Shown here piece by piece: positions 25,076 to 37,361 of a stretch of DNA of 64,000 nt (position 1 is the first letter of the stretch; each line of letters opens with the position of its first letter). The position numbers and the translations under genes were made by a program. Under the pieces are notes generated by a model. It did not search any database, had not been told where the DNA came from, and saw only the letters and a program-made list of their open reading frames with translations. The DNA is from Alitta virens (lineage: Eukaryota > Annelida > Polychaeta > Phyllodocida > Nereididae). The DNA is taken from NCBI GenBank assembly GCA_932294295.1, contig OW028580.1, forward strand, positions 11,251,374 to 11,315,373. Reading direction: 5' to 3'.

Positions 25076-25676
25076 ATTATACCTTGGAGGAATTAGAGAA
25101 GGAGCTAGGAGAGGACACTCGGAATTTGCAACATGAGCATGCCCTAATGAAAGTCCGTATTTCCTCAGATTTCACAGGTTTTCGCTTAGTTGGCCTTTGA
25201 AATCGTCATTTTAAGCAATTAAGCATCAGGGCAATAAAAGTTCTTTGTGTGCAATCAGCGTCGCGCTGGCCCTACAAGTTGAATCACCTGCTCATTAAAA
25301 GGAACTGTCCTAAGCAGAAATTCGTCTATGTAGTTATTCACTCAATTAAATGCTTTTATTTTATGCTCACATAAAAGCCAGTTTTGTGGTCTACAATTAG
25401 AGCTATCTCCCATGAAAATCAAACAATTTCTGGTAGAGATATGGTTGTAAGAAAAGATGACTGAGTTTTTTCAAATTGCCATTATAAAAACCCACAAATA
25501 CCCCCACAATCAAATTATGCTAAGATGAAAGCAAAACTTCTGGCCATGCTTATTGTTGCACAATTGCCCCCCAATTAGGGGCGGTTCCTTAGGTCATTAA
25601 GCTTTTTGTGCGACGGTGATTCAACCTTTGATGTACCCAAGTGTCCTCTCCTTCTCTAACTCCTCCAAGATTATAC
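25076..25676. mobile_element. Inverted-repeat element, 587 bp, with 7-bp target duplication
   Basis: The element 25083-25669 begins cttggaggaattagagaagg and ends, reversed, cttggaggagttagagaagg. The inverted similarity continues to the ggagaggacact word, about 40-45 bases in total. Both sides are flanked by attatac (25076-25082 and 25670-25676), a perfect 7-bp direct repeat that reads as a target-site duplication. There is no coding capacity, so it is non-autonomous. A 7-8 bp duplication would fit the hAT superfamily, but the terminal bases are not diagnostic to me. Confidence 0.8.
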
Positions 25677-26580
25677 AAATGGCAGCTGAGATTAACACTA
25701 GCACATGATAAGCCAGGCTCTAACGTAGCTTTGCCTCAGCATTTTTTAAGACAAATCTGAGAGGGTCAGGTGGGAGACATTTGTTGAATTGACATGGAAC
25801 ATGGATGACTCGCATGTACTCAGTATTCATGCCATATCAAGAGTACAGTATTTGTACTCTATTACATTGCCAAAGTACTTTCTGAGTACATGTGGGTTAC
25901 ATGCTATCATTCTTATTCTTATCTCAGTTATCTGCCCTGTTGAGTGTGAGTGCAAAATACAAAGGTGCAGTACTCACCTCAGGTATGGTACCGGCCTCCT
26001 GGTCATAGCCTGATCCCACCTGCCTCCTGCCACATTTTCATGATTATGCTGGCCTGCTGGTTGAAAAAGTAGCAAAACTAGCAATGATTTTGCTTGTACC
26101 TAGTTTTTCCATATTGCCAGCATGATTGCACCTGGCTGTTGATCCCTACAATCACAAGTTTTCTCTCTTGGGCTTTTTATTGGGGGGGGGGGGGGGGGTA
26201 CGCCTCAGGTATAGTTAGCTTCACTAAAAACAGCCTGTCAAATATAACCTAGACAAAGGTAGACAACTTCTGCTATATGATGCTACCTGCCACTGAACAG
26301 AACTGTCTGGTTATAGCTGGCTACACAAAGCCGGATTTAAAAGTATATGTGCAGCACCATTTGGTGCATAAGTTGAGAGGAACGCATATTTGTCATTTCT
26401 TGTTGAAACGACGCATGTTTATGGGGTATTAACATGTAAGGTTAATAATGTTTCAAGTAACTAGTGTGGCGCCTATAGCATCTCTCTTATCTCTATGCAT
26501 ATTAATTAGCTTGAGGGGTATCCCAGGGAGGCCTCTAGAGAGGGTCAGTTCGCACCAGATGACCAGCGCTGAAAGGTCTC
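25677..26580. other. Intergenic, no gene seen
   Basis: AT-rich sequence with a run of about 18 G at 26180-26199 and scattered short repeats (ggcctgctgg, cctgccac). The stretch after about 26500 may be the 5' part of the adjacent retroelement. Confidence 0.4.
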
Positions 26581-26592
26581 TGTGGTTCAACA

Positions 26593-28031
26593 AATTTAGT
26601 ACAATGGCAGACGAATTTGACTGCTGAAGAAAGCAACTTGAACAGGGAGTCTGTTAAAGCTCTTAGGACACAGAAGATTACAGACCACACATGTCTTACA
26701 CACATCAAATCTGGTGAAGTTAAACGGGCAGGATTGGCCCTTGGGCAAGAAGTTATCCTACGACTGGCCTTGGCAAAATTAGGGAATTTAAACTTCAAAG
26801 AAAATGGGGAACCTGCATCAGCCCCTGGCACACCAGCCAGAAACAGTCAACCAGCCCAAGACATCTTGGAAACAAACCAGGAAGAGGACCCACTTTTGCT
26901 GGCTGGAGCACAACTGGATGCCTTGCTGAAAGACAGCCCTGACGTGACCAGAGCTAGCGCTATTACATCATCGAAATCAGCCCCCCTGGATGCGATGTAT
27001 GACCCTAGGATCCTGCTCTCAGCCAAGGCTACCACAAAGAAGGCAGAGAAAATCATATCTTACCTGCCTGAGAAAGTCAAGGATCGAATCCAGAGAGCCA
27101 GGAGAGACCGCATGGTCTTTACACAGGCTGATGATGGCTCAATTGCAGTCAAGAACAATGAGGGGGAGCCATACCACATCACAATAGCTGAATGGGGAGC
27201 TGCAAACATGCGACTGATGAACCATCTTTTGCAGACAGGAGACCTGCTACGAGACCAGGTGGAGTACTACCTTGCATATACAATGCAGATTTTCTAATTA
27301 TCTGACACTTATGACTGGGCAAGCGTGATGAGGTTTGACAACCGCTATAGAGAACTCCAGGCTGTGCATGGTTTTGTCTGGGGTGACATGAGATTGGCTC
27401 TCCAAATGCAAGTCCTCACTCCTAGGATTTACAGCAATGCTAGGCCACGCAACAACAGGCAATTGAAAAATGAAGAGGATTGCAAGAAATGGCTGGCCAC
27501 AGGTGGCAAATGCCCCTTTGGCAACAAATGCAGGTATGTGCATAGGAAACTGGATGCCACAACTACCACTCTGGCAAAAAACGACTAGCCATTAACAAGA
27601 AGGGGACCCTCCAGTACAGTGCTTGGGAGGCAGCATTGCCACTGGATGATCCAAAGAGGGCATTCTTGTTAGATGGCATTTTACATGGATTTCGAGTAAC
27701 AACAAAACAATATGAAGGCCCAGATATTTGGGAAAACAATTATAAGTCTGCAACTGATGAACATAGATGCACCCTTGTGGAACAACAAATCAAAGAGGAA
27801 TTAGCTAATGGGCGCTATATGATGGCTTCCAGCAGGCCAAGGATTATATCAGCCTTGGGGGCTGTGGATAAGCCAAATAAGAACAAAATTCATCTCATCC
27901 ATGACTGTAGTCGCCCCAAAGGTAATGCTCTAAATGACCTGGCCATTAATTGGAAGTTCTCATATCAGTCAATTCAGGATGCTATTTCTTTTATCACACC
28001 TGGATGTTATTTGGCACATACATATGTATGA
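26593..28031 (+). pseudogene. DIRS-like retroelement fragment: gag-like protein with CCCH finger and start of reverse transcriptase
   Basis: One frame is open from about 26617 to 27588 except for a single TAA at 27295. It encodes a gag-like protein ending in a CX8CX5CX3H zinc finger (C at 27481, then CPFGNKCRYVH). A second frame from about 27595 to 28031 matches the N-terminal part of a reverse transcriptase: DDPKRAFLLDGILHGFRV, then SALGAVDKPNKNKIHLIHDC and SRPKG-ALNDLA. These words resemble RTs of DIRS-type tyrosine-recombinase retrotransposons. The frame breaks just where the catalytic 'AK.DL..AYR' region should begin, so the element is truncated at about 28022. A small frame slip near the start (26605-26620) suggests the initiator codon is also damaged. 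There is no recombinase, RNase H or terminal repeat here. Confidence 0.6.
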
Positions 28032-28659
28032 TAAATTAGACAATTTTCTTACATTTACAAAGGTTTATGCCGTTTATAGTTTTTCAGTAGTGGTAGGTGA
28101 AAGCTGATTATAAGCTAGGAGTAGACAGAAGCAGCTGACTTTAGCCAGTTATAGCTATAACCAGGAATAGGTTGCTACAGCTGTCTTGTGTCGACCATAT
28201 TTTATGAAACTAACTCTAGTCTGGATTGTCCTTGAGGATTTCTCTGTACATTGTTCAGTATTGTTCAGATGTGTCCGAGGTTGTTTGTTCCTTTTCCATC
28301 TCAACCTCGGGCCCAGCATTCATGAGTGATATCCTCAAAGAGCATGTTGAGTTTGACAGATCCAGAATCAAAGATAGCCGTAATGGCCTCCTTATATGAT
28401 CCATTTTCACCTTTTTCCATGCATAATTTGTTTTGATCCTGCAGCAGTGCAGGATCCGATTCTCTTTGTCTGCAAAGCACTGTTGATGCTACATTTAGAT
28501 CACTCATGAAGACTGCTTTTGTGTGAATTTAGGCAGCTTCTGTAGATTGTGAGTTTTGCCGAATTTTATCTGTGCTGGGAAAAAGTTGGACAAAGGGTGT
28601 TTGTGACCTTTGAAATAAATGTTATGATCATTTGATATCTTCTGAATATAAAGAAGATC

Positions 28660-28815
28660 AATTAAGTTAAACACTGCAATTAGTCAGGTGCAGTCCATCA
28701 GCATCGAGGTTACTTTTGTTAGATTGTCTTGTACCCATCATTATCACACATTTGTTTGATCCTGTCAATTGCCTCACTGATGTTGTTGCCTAATTCATTG
28801 TCCATTTGTGGTGGG
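28660..28815 (-). pseudogene. Relic resembling the C-terminal part of an SGNH/GDSL esterase-like domain
   Basis: On the - strand the sequence reads NNISEAIDRIKQMCDNDGYK, then after a frame slip NLDADGLHLTN. The order 'helix, Asp/Asn word, D..HLT/N' is how SGNH hydrolases end, with catalytic Asp and His in the DGLHL word. Such domains occur in transposable elements of marine invertebrates. Stops and a frame slip make it a relic. Assignment rests on a short motif only. Confidence 0.35.
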
Positions 28816-29519
28816 ATGCTTTAGATTGTGACTCAAAGGTTGCCAATTTTTATATGGGAAAATTTCATTTTTGTAATTCATTATTGCACACCATCTCATT
28901 TGAGGTGGTTTCGTGAGAAAACAACACAGTAAAATTTCAAGGCAATCAAACAATATTTAGTGGTCTCCCCAAGTGTGAAATCGTGAGTATCCACAAGATC
29001 ATTTCAGCTGAATTAGTTCTTGTTAAATTTACAGCATGTTGCATAGCAGAACAAAATGTAAATTGATTCAGGCCACATTGGCAATGCTGGATCTGCAGTT
29101 CCAGGTCTATTCTACAGCAAGCCACCCACTGCTCACACTGTCCAGTGTGTTAAAGTTGGACTTTCACAGATAAAATTCCAATGTCAGCTCATTGTCACCA
29201 TTGTGTCAATCCTGGTCTTACTGCACTTGGAGTTAATGTCAATCTGTTGTAAATTTTACGAACTTCTCTCATACAATTGGTAAATATTCAGTGGAAACGT
29301 TTGCAGCAATTATAGTGTTACAGAGTTTTCAACCAACATAATATTCTATTTGTTGCATATTTGGATGGCAATTCCTCTAATATCTGAATGGAACCAAGTA
29401 TGACTCTGGCTTTTGTTGTTTGTATCTGGCTTAGACATTGATTAACAAACAGCGATGAGAAATGATGGGTCACATAATTGAGTTCTTACAAGAGTGGACA
29501 TTTACTAGACAAGTGTGAA

Positions 29520-29672
29520 AGAGCATCTGGCAGCCTATTTCTGACAATCAGCAAGTAACAAGAGCTATCAGAACTGCTCTTTCTTGCTTTCCATCATCAC
29601 ATGTTCGAGACATTTTAGCTTTTGCTTTGAGGCATTTTTCTCCTCAATGGGCCAGAGATAACCCTTTTTAGT
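29520..29672 (+). pseudogene. Coding-like relic, unidentified
   Basis: A frame of about 45 codons after a TGA at 29518 reads, in part, VTRAIRTALSCF and SHVRDILAFALRHFSPQWAR, with codon-like composition, and stops at TAG 29670-29672. I do not recognise the family. It probably belongs to the same decayed element as its neighbours. Confidence 0.25.
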
Positions 29673-30080
29673 AGATTCAATTCTCAGTGGTATCCTATTG
29701 TCATAATTGATGAGTTGATGAAAGATAGAAAAAGCTCATCAAAACATATTTCTATGATAAATGCAACAATAAAAATAGGCTGCTGCAGCATACCCTTGGC
29801 AAATTTGAACAATTAATATTGCCTAAAAGTAGTATTTTGACTAAAGACCTGTGAACTTATTTACATGTATTCATAGCACTGCAATACAATTTTGCAGTGC
29901 CCCCAAGATTTACTCTCTTGGTATAGTGATGAGGCTGGTGCTGCATCATAGCAAAGATAGTAGTTAGTGAAATGCTAACATCTTCCTAAAGCAAGCCCCC
30001 CTCCTCCGCACAGCTATGCAAGCTCTGGACGAGAGTGATCGGCCACCGTTAGGAAGACACGGGGCTTATAGATTGGGACC

Positions 30081-30293
30081 TTGATAATCATGAAGTCATT
30101 GCCAAAGGGGGTGCATCTACATATTGATGCCGTGACTCAGGTGATCAGTGGACTACCTGATCATGCTGATCATGCTGGGTTCAAACAGATCATACTTGTG
30201 GCTGGATCCATCGATGTGGAACTTAAACCTCTGGATGATGTCATGACATCTTACAATGCCTTTGCTGTATGTGCATCACATAGGAGCATTTGA
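30081..30293 (+). pseudogene. Relic resembling the central part of an SGNH esterase-like domain
   Basis: The 70-residue frame includes GFKQIILVAGSIDVE, where SGNH proteins have a hydrophobic strand followed by G-x-N-D, and KPLDDVMTSYNAF after it. The G-N-D triad is altered here (GSID), so it would be inactive. It is on the opposite strand from the similar relic at 28660-28815, which suggests rearrangement or two separate copies. Confidence 0.35.
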
Positions 30294-31431
30294 GGTGGTT
30301 TGAAGAAAATTTATAAAATATGCAAAAATGATGAAATTTAGTAATGTTCTTGTGAACACAACCTTTTTTTGCTCCAGGCAAATTGTTTCAAAACTGCACC
30401 AGCCTCTATGTGGACTCATAAGTTAGATTGATCCTGTGTTAATCCCTTCGATATTTGAATTAAAATAATCATTACTGACTCTCAAATGGCCTGAATGAAC
30501 AATACTGAGTCTGAAATTAAACACCGACTTTTTCTCAGAACTATGAATGTGAAAATAAATTCTGTGAACAAGTCAAACCAAAGACAGTGTTCAACTATAA
30601 ATTCCGAATATTCATGAAAAAAGCACAGTCAGGCTGTTGGTCTGAATTGATGCTTCAGCTGGGTTTTAGTGGGACCAGTTGTTAGAAGTTTGCAGGGATA
30701 TTCAATAGCATGGTGTATAAGCTGGTGATATATTTTGATTAGGATTTTATAGGAGTCAGTAGCTTATTGACTGTGTAGTGCATATTCTGTATATTCCTTC
30801 ACCATCTTTAAAGCTTTGATGCTTGAAGTCTTGTTTCATGCTGCATTGCTGCAATGTAGTCATAGCGCTTGGACCATATGTCCTCTGAAGTGGTCAGGAA
30901 CTCCTGGGACAAATGATGCAACTCAAAGGCGTTGAGTAAGTACTGCATGACTAACTCTTACATGGAAAGATTCTGGAACTCAGGAATCTTACCAGGAACA
31001 AAAACAATGAGATTTCTGGGAATGGAACTCTACGTTGGGCGTTGATGATAGCTTCTTTACTTGCATCAGGTGTATAATCACTGAACAATGTGCTGCAACT
31101 TAAGGTTCTCACTGAGATACCACATTGACAAGCGGGTATTGTACTTAAACTTCCCTGACAGTTTTGTCAACTTGCTTGTAATTTTCAATCAGCTGCAACA
31201 TTAGTAAGTCATTTGCAGGAGCAACTGCTGCCAGAGATGCTGCAAACCAGAAGTTTGTGTTAACAAACAAACATTAAATTGTGTTTGACGTATTTTGGAC
31301 ATTCTTCAGGTGTTGAACAAAAGTGCGATGAGATTCAAGCCATGCTTTTTCAGCTACATTTTGTCCCAGTTCTCTGTAAATGTGCCCAGAGTGGTCAGTT
31401 TTAAGTCTTAAAAATGTTTGTATTCAAATAG

Positions 31432-32548
31432 GGCTGCAGTAGTAAGAACAGTAGCATACCGGAATTTATAGTACTAAAATATGCACCAGAGGGCAGTAAA
31501 TACACCTGAATATACACCTATCAAGTAGGTGCTGCCATCTACCTAGTAGTGTTATAGTAAACCCTTGTTAACATGCTAATACCTGTATATAAACTAATTA
31601 GTGTATATACGCTAAATAAGCCAGGTATACTTATAAACGAATTACACAAATTACATCAATTAAGTACACATAGTACACCCATTGTAAGTAGTACAAGTAG
31701 AACTCATTGTGTGCTAACAATACCATGAGAGTATATATAGTTCTGTACAATAAGTTTATTAGTACACTGTATGTAATTAGTGTAATCTGTATTCTTAGTT
31801 TAGGTTAGTATACTGAGTGCAATAGTTCAATTAATGTAATGAGTGTCTTAGTTTAAACAAGTCTACATATAGGTATTACTATATTAACAAAGGGCTGCTA
31901 CTAAAATAACCACCAGAGGGCAGTAAATATATCTACATATACACCTATCAAGGAGTTACTGCCACCATGGGAATGTTAAGAAATATATACTGCCATAGCA
32001 CATGTATTATGCAAAATAATGCTGCAACATAACATTTTAGGCATATACAACATACTTTTGTACAGAGCTACATATACTACAAAATAAAATACCAACATCC
32101 AACGTGTAATAAGAAAAGAACTTCATACCATTTGTTAACACTATAACTGTGTCACTGTGCTAGACGTTGTATGGTACAACGTGTTTGAGGGCTTACGTGC
32201 AGTGTGTCACTACTGTTTTTCTGTCTACCATTCCTTATGGTAAAAAACACTCATCCAATGAGAGCATAGCCCGCTAAAATCTATCATGGTGTTCACCGTC
32301 TCCTTAAGCACGTGGTAAGCATAAAAAGAAAAACACAACCAATGGTACAACTCCATACTTATTCTAGGGGTGTGATAGGCTATTAGGCATGAAATAGGGT
32401 CTAGAAAATCCCGCTCATTTTCTTGAAAATTCTTTTGTTAGCTACATGCCAGTTTACTGGTTTTTGTAGAGAAGCTCGTACAGGACATCAATATGATTCC
32501 ATAGGATGCATATATGCAGGGCTCATAGGATTGAAACTTTAGATCAAA
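31432..32548. repeat. P2 terminal region with internal duplication
   Basis: About 31434-31525 and 31888-31965 are two related copies. Both contain gggctgc, tactaaaat, caccagagggcagtaaata and atatacacctatcaag; the second lacks the segment holding the AGTAGT terminus. The region is AT-rich with many gta/tac words (gtatatac, agtgta, gtagtacaag). No gene before PolB at 32549. Confidence 0.65.
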
Positions 32549-35500
32549 ATGACTCAACCGCCACCTGCTAAAAGGGCTGCTACATTTCACCAGGAAGACG
32601 CAATGCCCTATGTAATTGAGCAGGTCAATGAGAGAAGAGCCCGCAAATTTGGTGTGGAGGAAGTGACATTCAGGGCCAAATTTAATGATGACCTCCAAGG
32701 ACGTAAACTACTGGATATATCAGATGATTTGGGTGCTATGTTTGGAAGTGTTATGGATAGAGTCTGAGCAAACCATCCAAACCCCCAGGACAAAGCACGC
32801 TTAGCTATCAGACATACAGGATTAGACAAAGAAATAACAATTCACTGTCAACCCCAACACAACATCACTGCTGAAGTTATAATGCAAAGGTGAGTGTATT
32901 GTGGTTGTTTTCTTGTAGCATCTATAGTCTGGGGGGGGGGGGGGTTATTATTCGAGTAACACTCATAGCAACTGCAATTCACCATCTATACTCAGATGTA
33001 ATGGTTGGGTATTTCACCACTGTTTTTTTAAAACACCGATTTTGATGCAGTTCTGCAGTCCAACAAAGATCTAACTGTAGATGACTCCTTCGAGGTCAGT
33101 GTGGGAGTGATGTCAGCAGCAGACTCTGGTGGGGGGAGAGTGGCTATCGTTAACATGGACACCTTGGCTGATGACTGCACAATTAAAAGGAAGAGATCAA
33201 TGGTCACCATACCGGAAGTACCTAATGAGTTTGTGTGTGCTGCGCGCGCAATTGTTACTTGCATTGCAAAGGTCAACAAAATGCCTCAGGCTGAGTTTAA
33301 CAATTTTGTACACAAGAAGTCAGCTATGAGTAGGAAACAGCATTCACAACGTAGTCAGGCTTTGAAACTTCATAAAGATGCATGTGTGTCAACTGATGCT
33401 CCTGTGCCTGTACATGATCTGTACAAGTTTGAAGATTGTCTCAATATTCAAATTATTGTTGTGTCAGGTGATGTTGGCGATGAAATTGTGTATACTGGTA
33501 AAACTGACAGAAAAAGAAAGATTTATTTGTATCTGAAAGACCAACATTACCATAGCATTGTTAACATTAAGGGATTCTTTGTGTATAAGCAATTATGTGA
33601 AGAATGTGTATCAACCTATAGTGACAAAGGGAGACATAGTTGTGAATCTGTCTGTGCAACCTGCAACACTAGTAAGTGCTTCTATGGGGATGATTCTGTT
33701 GTGTGTGACAGCTGTAACATGGTTTGCAGGAATACCCATTGTTTCATGAGACATCAAGCAGCCAGAGAGTACCAGAAAGGTGCCAATAAAGGTGATGAGA
33801 GATTATCCCTATGTGACACCTATTACAGATGTCTGAAGTGCTATAAAATCCTTGATAAGACAAAACGAGATGTGTCAAAGCATATTTGCCATGAATGGTA
33901 CTGTTTTTGCTGCCAGGAATTTGTTGTTGGCGAAAACCTGTGCTATTACAGAATCAAGAAACCGAAAACAACAGAAGGTCGTTTTATTTATTATGACTTC
34001 GAAACATCCTAAGACCAACTCATAACATGTGACAAGAGATACCTGAACAGACCAAAAAATGGTTGCCAAGAATGCGTACCAGAGCAGATGTGTGTGAGAT
34101 GTAGGAGATGTGTCAATTGTAACAGGGGCTATTGTGGCTTGGAGAGACACGTTCCTAATTACCTTGTGTGTCAGACGGCCTGTGATGAGTGCAAGGGTGA
34201 CTGTTTCACACCAGACGCAAAATGTGGAAATTGTGGCAATCGCTGCAGCAAGTGTAGGAGCAAGGGCAAAGATGGATTCATCAAAGAACCATGTCCAAAT
34301 GATCTGTGTGGGAAAAGGGAAATGATCTTTAAAGGCCCCGACACGTGCGATGCCTTCTGTAAGTGGCTCATTACACCTCAACACAAAGGCTGTGTAGCAA
34401 TTGCCCGCAATGCCAAAGCTTTCTATTCACACTTCATCCTGAATCACTGTGTTAACAATGGCGTGTTCCCTGAAGTCGTATATTCTGGTAGCAAAATAAT
34501 GACAATGACTATCAAAAAAGGAGTGGACATACGCTGTATTGACAGTTTAAATTTTCTGCCAATGGCTCTAAAAAAAATGCCTGCAGCACTAGGTTTGAGT
34601 TCTGAACTGAAGAAAGGCGATTTTCCGCATTTTCTGAACACTAAAACTTTTCAGAATTACGTAGGCCCTTTCCCTGACCCCTCCTACTATGGAGTGCAGT
34701 ATATGTCTAAAAAAGACAGAGAGAGTTTCATGGAGTGGCATGGAAAACAAAGTTGTAAAGTGTTTAACTTTCAGGAGGAAATACTTGCCTACATTCGTTC
34801 TGATGGGAACATATTAAGAGAAGCATGTACAAAATTCAGGGCACTTCTGATGGACATGACAGCCCTGGGGGGGAAAGGAGTGGACCCCTTTGCTCATGCA
34901 ACAATTGCCTCGAGCGCTATGCAGATAGTGCGAGAGCTACTTCTCCATGAAGAACACCAGGTGGAACTGCTAGACAGAAAAAAAGACAGAGCCATATTTA
35001 AAAAAGGGCAATGGGAGATTAATGGAGAAGCCCTTGACAGTGAACAGATTGCAGAGCGTAAATTTGTACGATCCCCAATTCCTCAGATCCCTGCCAGAGG
35101 GTACACCAAGCACCCCAATGACAGCCATAAAGCTGTGGCCTGGTTGGAGTGGGTGGCAAAAGTCTCCACACGTAAAATCCAACACAGTCGTAATGGTGGA
35201 GAGTTCAGGATACCGGGGACATCTTACCATTGTGATGGTTACCATGCTGACTCAAAACCCATGTATGAATTGCTAGGATGCCGGTGGCACGGTCACACAT
35301 GCCTCAAAGACAGGCATGCTCGAGACCCCAGGACAGGGGCCACTCTGGAAAAGATCCATCAGAGAACACTCTCAAGGCTTAAAGAAATCAGTGACAAAGG
35401 GTACAACGTTGCTCATATGTGGGAATGCCAGTTTGACAACATGGTAAAACGTAACAGAGAACTCAAGGAGTTTGTAGCATCCATGGATTTGGTAACTCCT

Positions 35501-36863
35501 TTGAAAATACATGAATCGTTCTTTGGGGGACGCGTATCCCCAGTATCCCTGTTTTATGAAGCAGCAGAGGGTGAGCAGATCAAATACTATGACGTCACTT
35601 CTTTATATAGCTATGTCAACGTCATAGCAGAATACCCTACATGTCACCCTGAGATCATAACAGAGCAAGCAAAAATGGACTACACGCTACAGTCCTACTA
35701 TGGACTGGTAAAGGTTAAAGTAGCCCCACCCCGAAAACTCTTCATACCGGTGCTCCCTGTGAGGTGCAATGGTAAATTGAAATTTCCCCTGTGTTCCCAG
35801 TGCGCAAGGTTGGAGAGAGTGAACCCTTGCCAGTGCAGTGATGCTGAGAGAGCCATTGTGGGTTCCTGGACAACAGAGGAGGTCAAAGTCGCCATTAAAC
35901 ACGGCTACAAAATTGTCAAAATTTACGAAATTTACCATTACCCAGAAACAACTCAGGATAGCAATTGCAGCATATTTCAGGACTATGTTAAGATGTTCCT
36001 TAAGGTCAAACAGGAAGCCTCAGGCTACCCAAGCTGGGTTGAGTCTGAGCAAGACAAGGACAATTATATCAATTATATCAAATATTATCATGAGAAGCAG
36101 GGGATACTCCTGGACAAAGCCAAGATATTGTACAACCCGTCCCTGAGGCTGGTTTCCAAGCTGTATGCCAATACCTTGTGGGGCAAGTTTATTCAGCGAG
36201 GTGACCTCCCCCGCATGCAGTACATTAAAACTAAAACCGAATATACCAAAATCAGAAATGACCCCACCAAAGTGATAACCAATTTCCACATCGTCACTCC
36301 TGAAGTGATTGTGGTAGAGTTAAAATGTGCTGAAACGTTTGAGGAGGAGAACACCTTCACTAACGAGATTATAGGTACATTTACCACATCACTAGCTCGC
36401 CTACACCTGTTCAGCATACTTGAAAAGACATGGGAAAAAACGCTGTATTTTGACACTGACTCTGTTATTTTTGTGCAAAATAGTGGTAAAGAGGTCTTAG
36501 AAACAGGGGACCTTCTTGGCGAGCTAACCAATGAGTTAACACACAAGTAACACACACATTAAGACATTTCTATCCACAGGTCCAAAGAGCTACAGTTACA
36601 AACTGAACAATGGTGAGAGTGTCAGCAAAGTCAAAGGTATAACCCTTAATTATGTGAACAGCCAAATCATTGATTTTGACTCAATGAAAGATGTAGTTAT
36701 GGATGAAATTGATAAAATTAAACTGCCAATGTCCAAACAGATATCTAGGGTGAAACATCTGGGCACTGTGTACAACAGGCCCTATACCAAGACATTTAAG
36801 AAGGTTTTCACAAAACGTGTTGTTGCACCAGACAGTTTCAAAACATATCCCGATGATTATTAG
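32549..36863 (+). pseudogene. Polinton P2 protein-primed DNA polymerase B, broken
   Basis: Exon 1 is 32549-32889 (GT donor follows). Exon 2 runs from about 33050; its acceptor is unclear because no AG in the right phase precedes it. Order of parts: N-terminal extension with Cys-rich zinc-like blocks (33590-33760), exonuclease motif YYDFET (33985-34002), a second Cys-rich block (34090-34330), motif A as DVTSLYS (SLYP is usual; near 35592), NTLWGKF (about 36170-36188) and motif C YFDTDS (about 36447-36464). Breaks: TGA at 32765-32767 in exon 1, TAA at 34010-34012 right after the exonuclease motif, and a frame slip between about 36535 and 36560. Between the last two breaks, about 2.5 kb is open. 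In the family this enzyme copies the element by protein priming. P3 aligns along the whole length. Confidence 0.85.
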
Positions 36864-37361
36864 AGAGAGAGAGATAGATAGATAGATAGATAGATAGAAA
36901 GATAGATAAATAGATTGACAGATAGACAGATAGACTGCCAATAAGCATAAAAATGTTGTAGTGTGTTTTTTTAAGCTGTTTTGTTTAGTTATTATGTTAT
37001 ATAATATATATTATGATGTATTATTTTTACTTTAGCCAATTAACTAGACAATTTGTGTTGAATGTATACACATGTTATTACACTGTAGAAAATGTTATAG
37101 TTGGCTGTGTTTTGGCATGTATCCCACCCACTCTTGGTGATTAGACATTTTATAGCTTTTATAGATTTTGTTATGTAGCACCAGACATAATAGAGTGTTG
37201 CCAATTTTGTTACTGTGACCTACAGAAAACTTTCTATGCACAGTTCCGTGAATATCATATTAAGTGTCAAGCCAAAAGGGCCAAAAAAAAACAAAAGCAA
37301 ACTGATAAGACAATCCATTGCGCATGACAGTGCATTCAGATGCACCACCACTCATTACAAA
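36864..37361. other. Spacer between P2 PolB and glycoprotein gene
   Basis: A gaga run and a gata microsatellite (36864-36935) directly follow the PolB stop. Beyond is AT-rich sequence with no gene. The frame upstream of 37362 is open, but the ATG at 37362 starts a proper signal peptide. Confidence 0.6.

Larger units (their letters stand above)
28032..31437. other. Decayed transposon territory between the DIRS-like fragment and P2
   Basis: No intact gene. Short coding-like islands exist and are listed where I could say something: SGNH-esterase-like words at about 28670-28810 on the - strand and 30081-30293 on the + strand, and an uncharacterised island at 29520-29672. Another short open stretch on the - strand (28507-28301) has no recognisable motif. 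Confidence 0.45.

Noticed and set aside
26593..28031. Assignment to Gypsy or BEL retrotransposons
   Set aside because: No protease or CCHC knuckle, and the RT start words (ALGAV-KPN, LIHDCSRP) fit DIRS-like RTs better; the RT core is missing, so certainty is limited.
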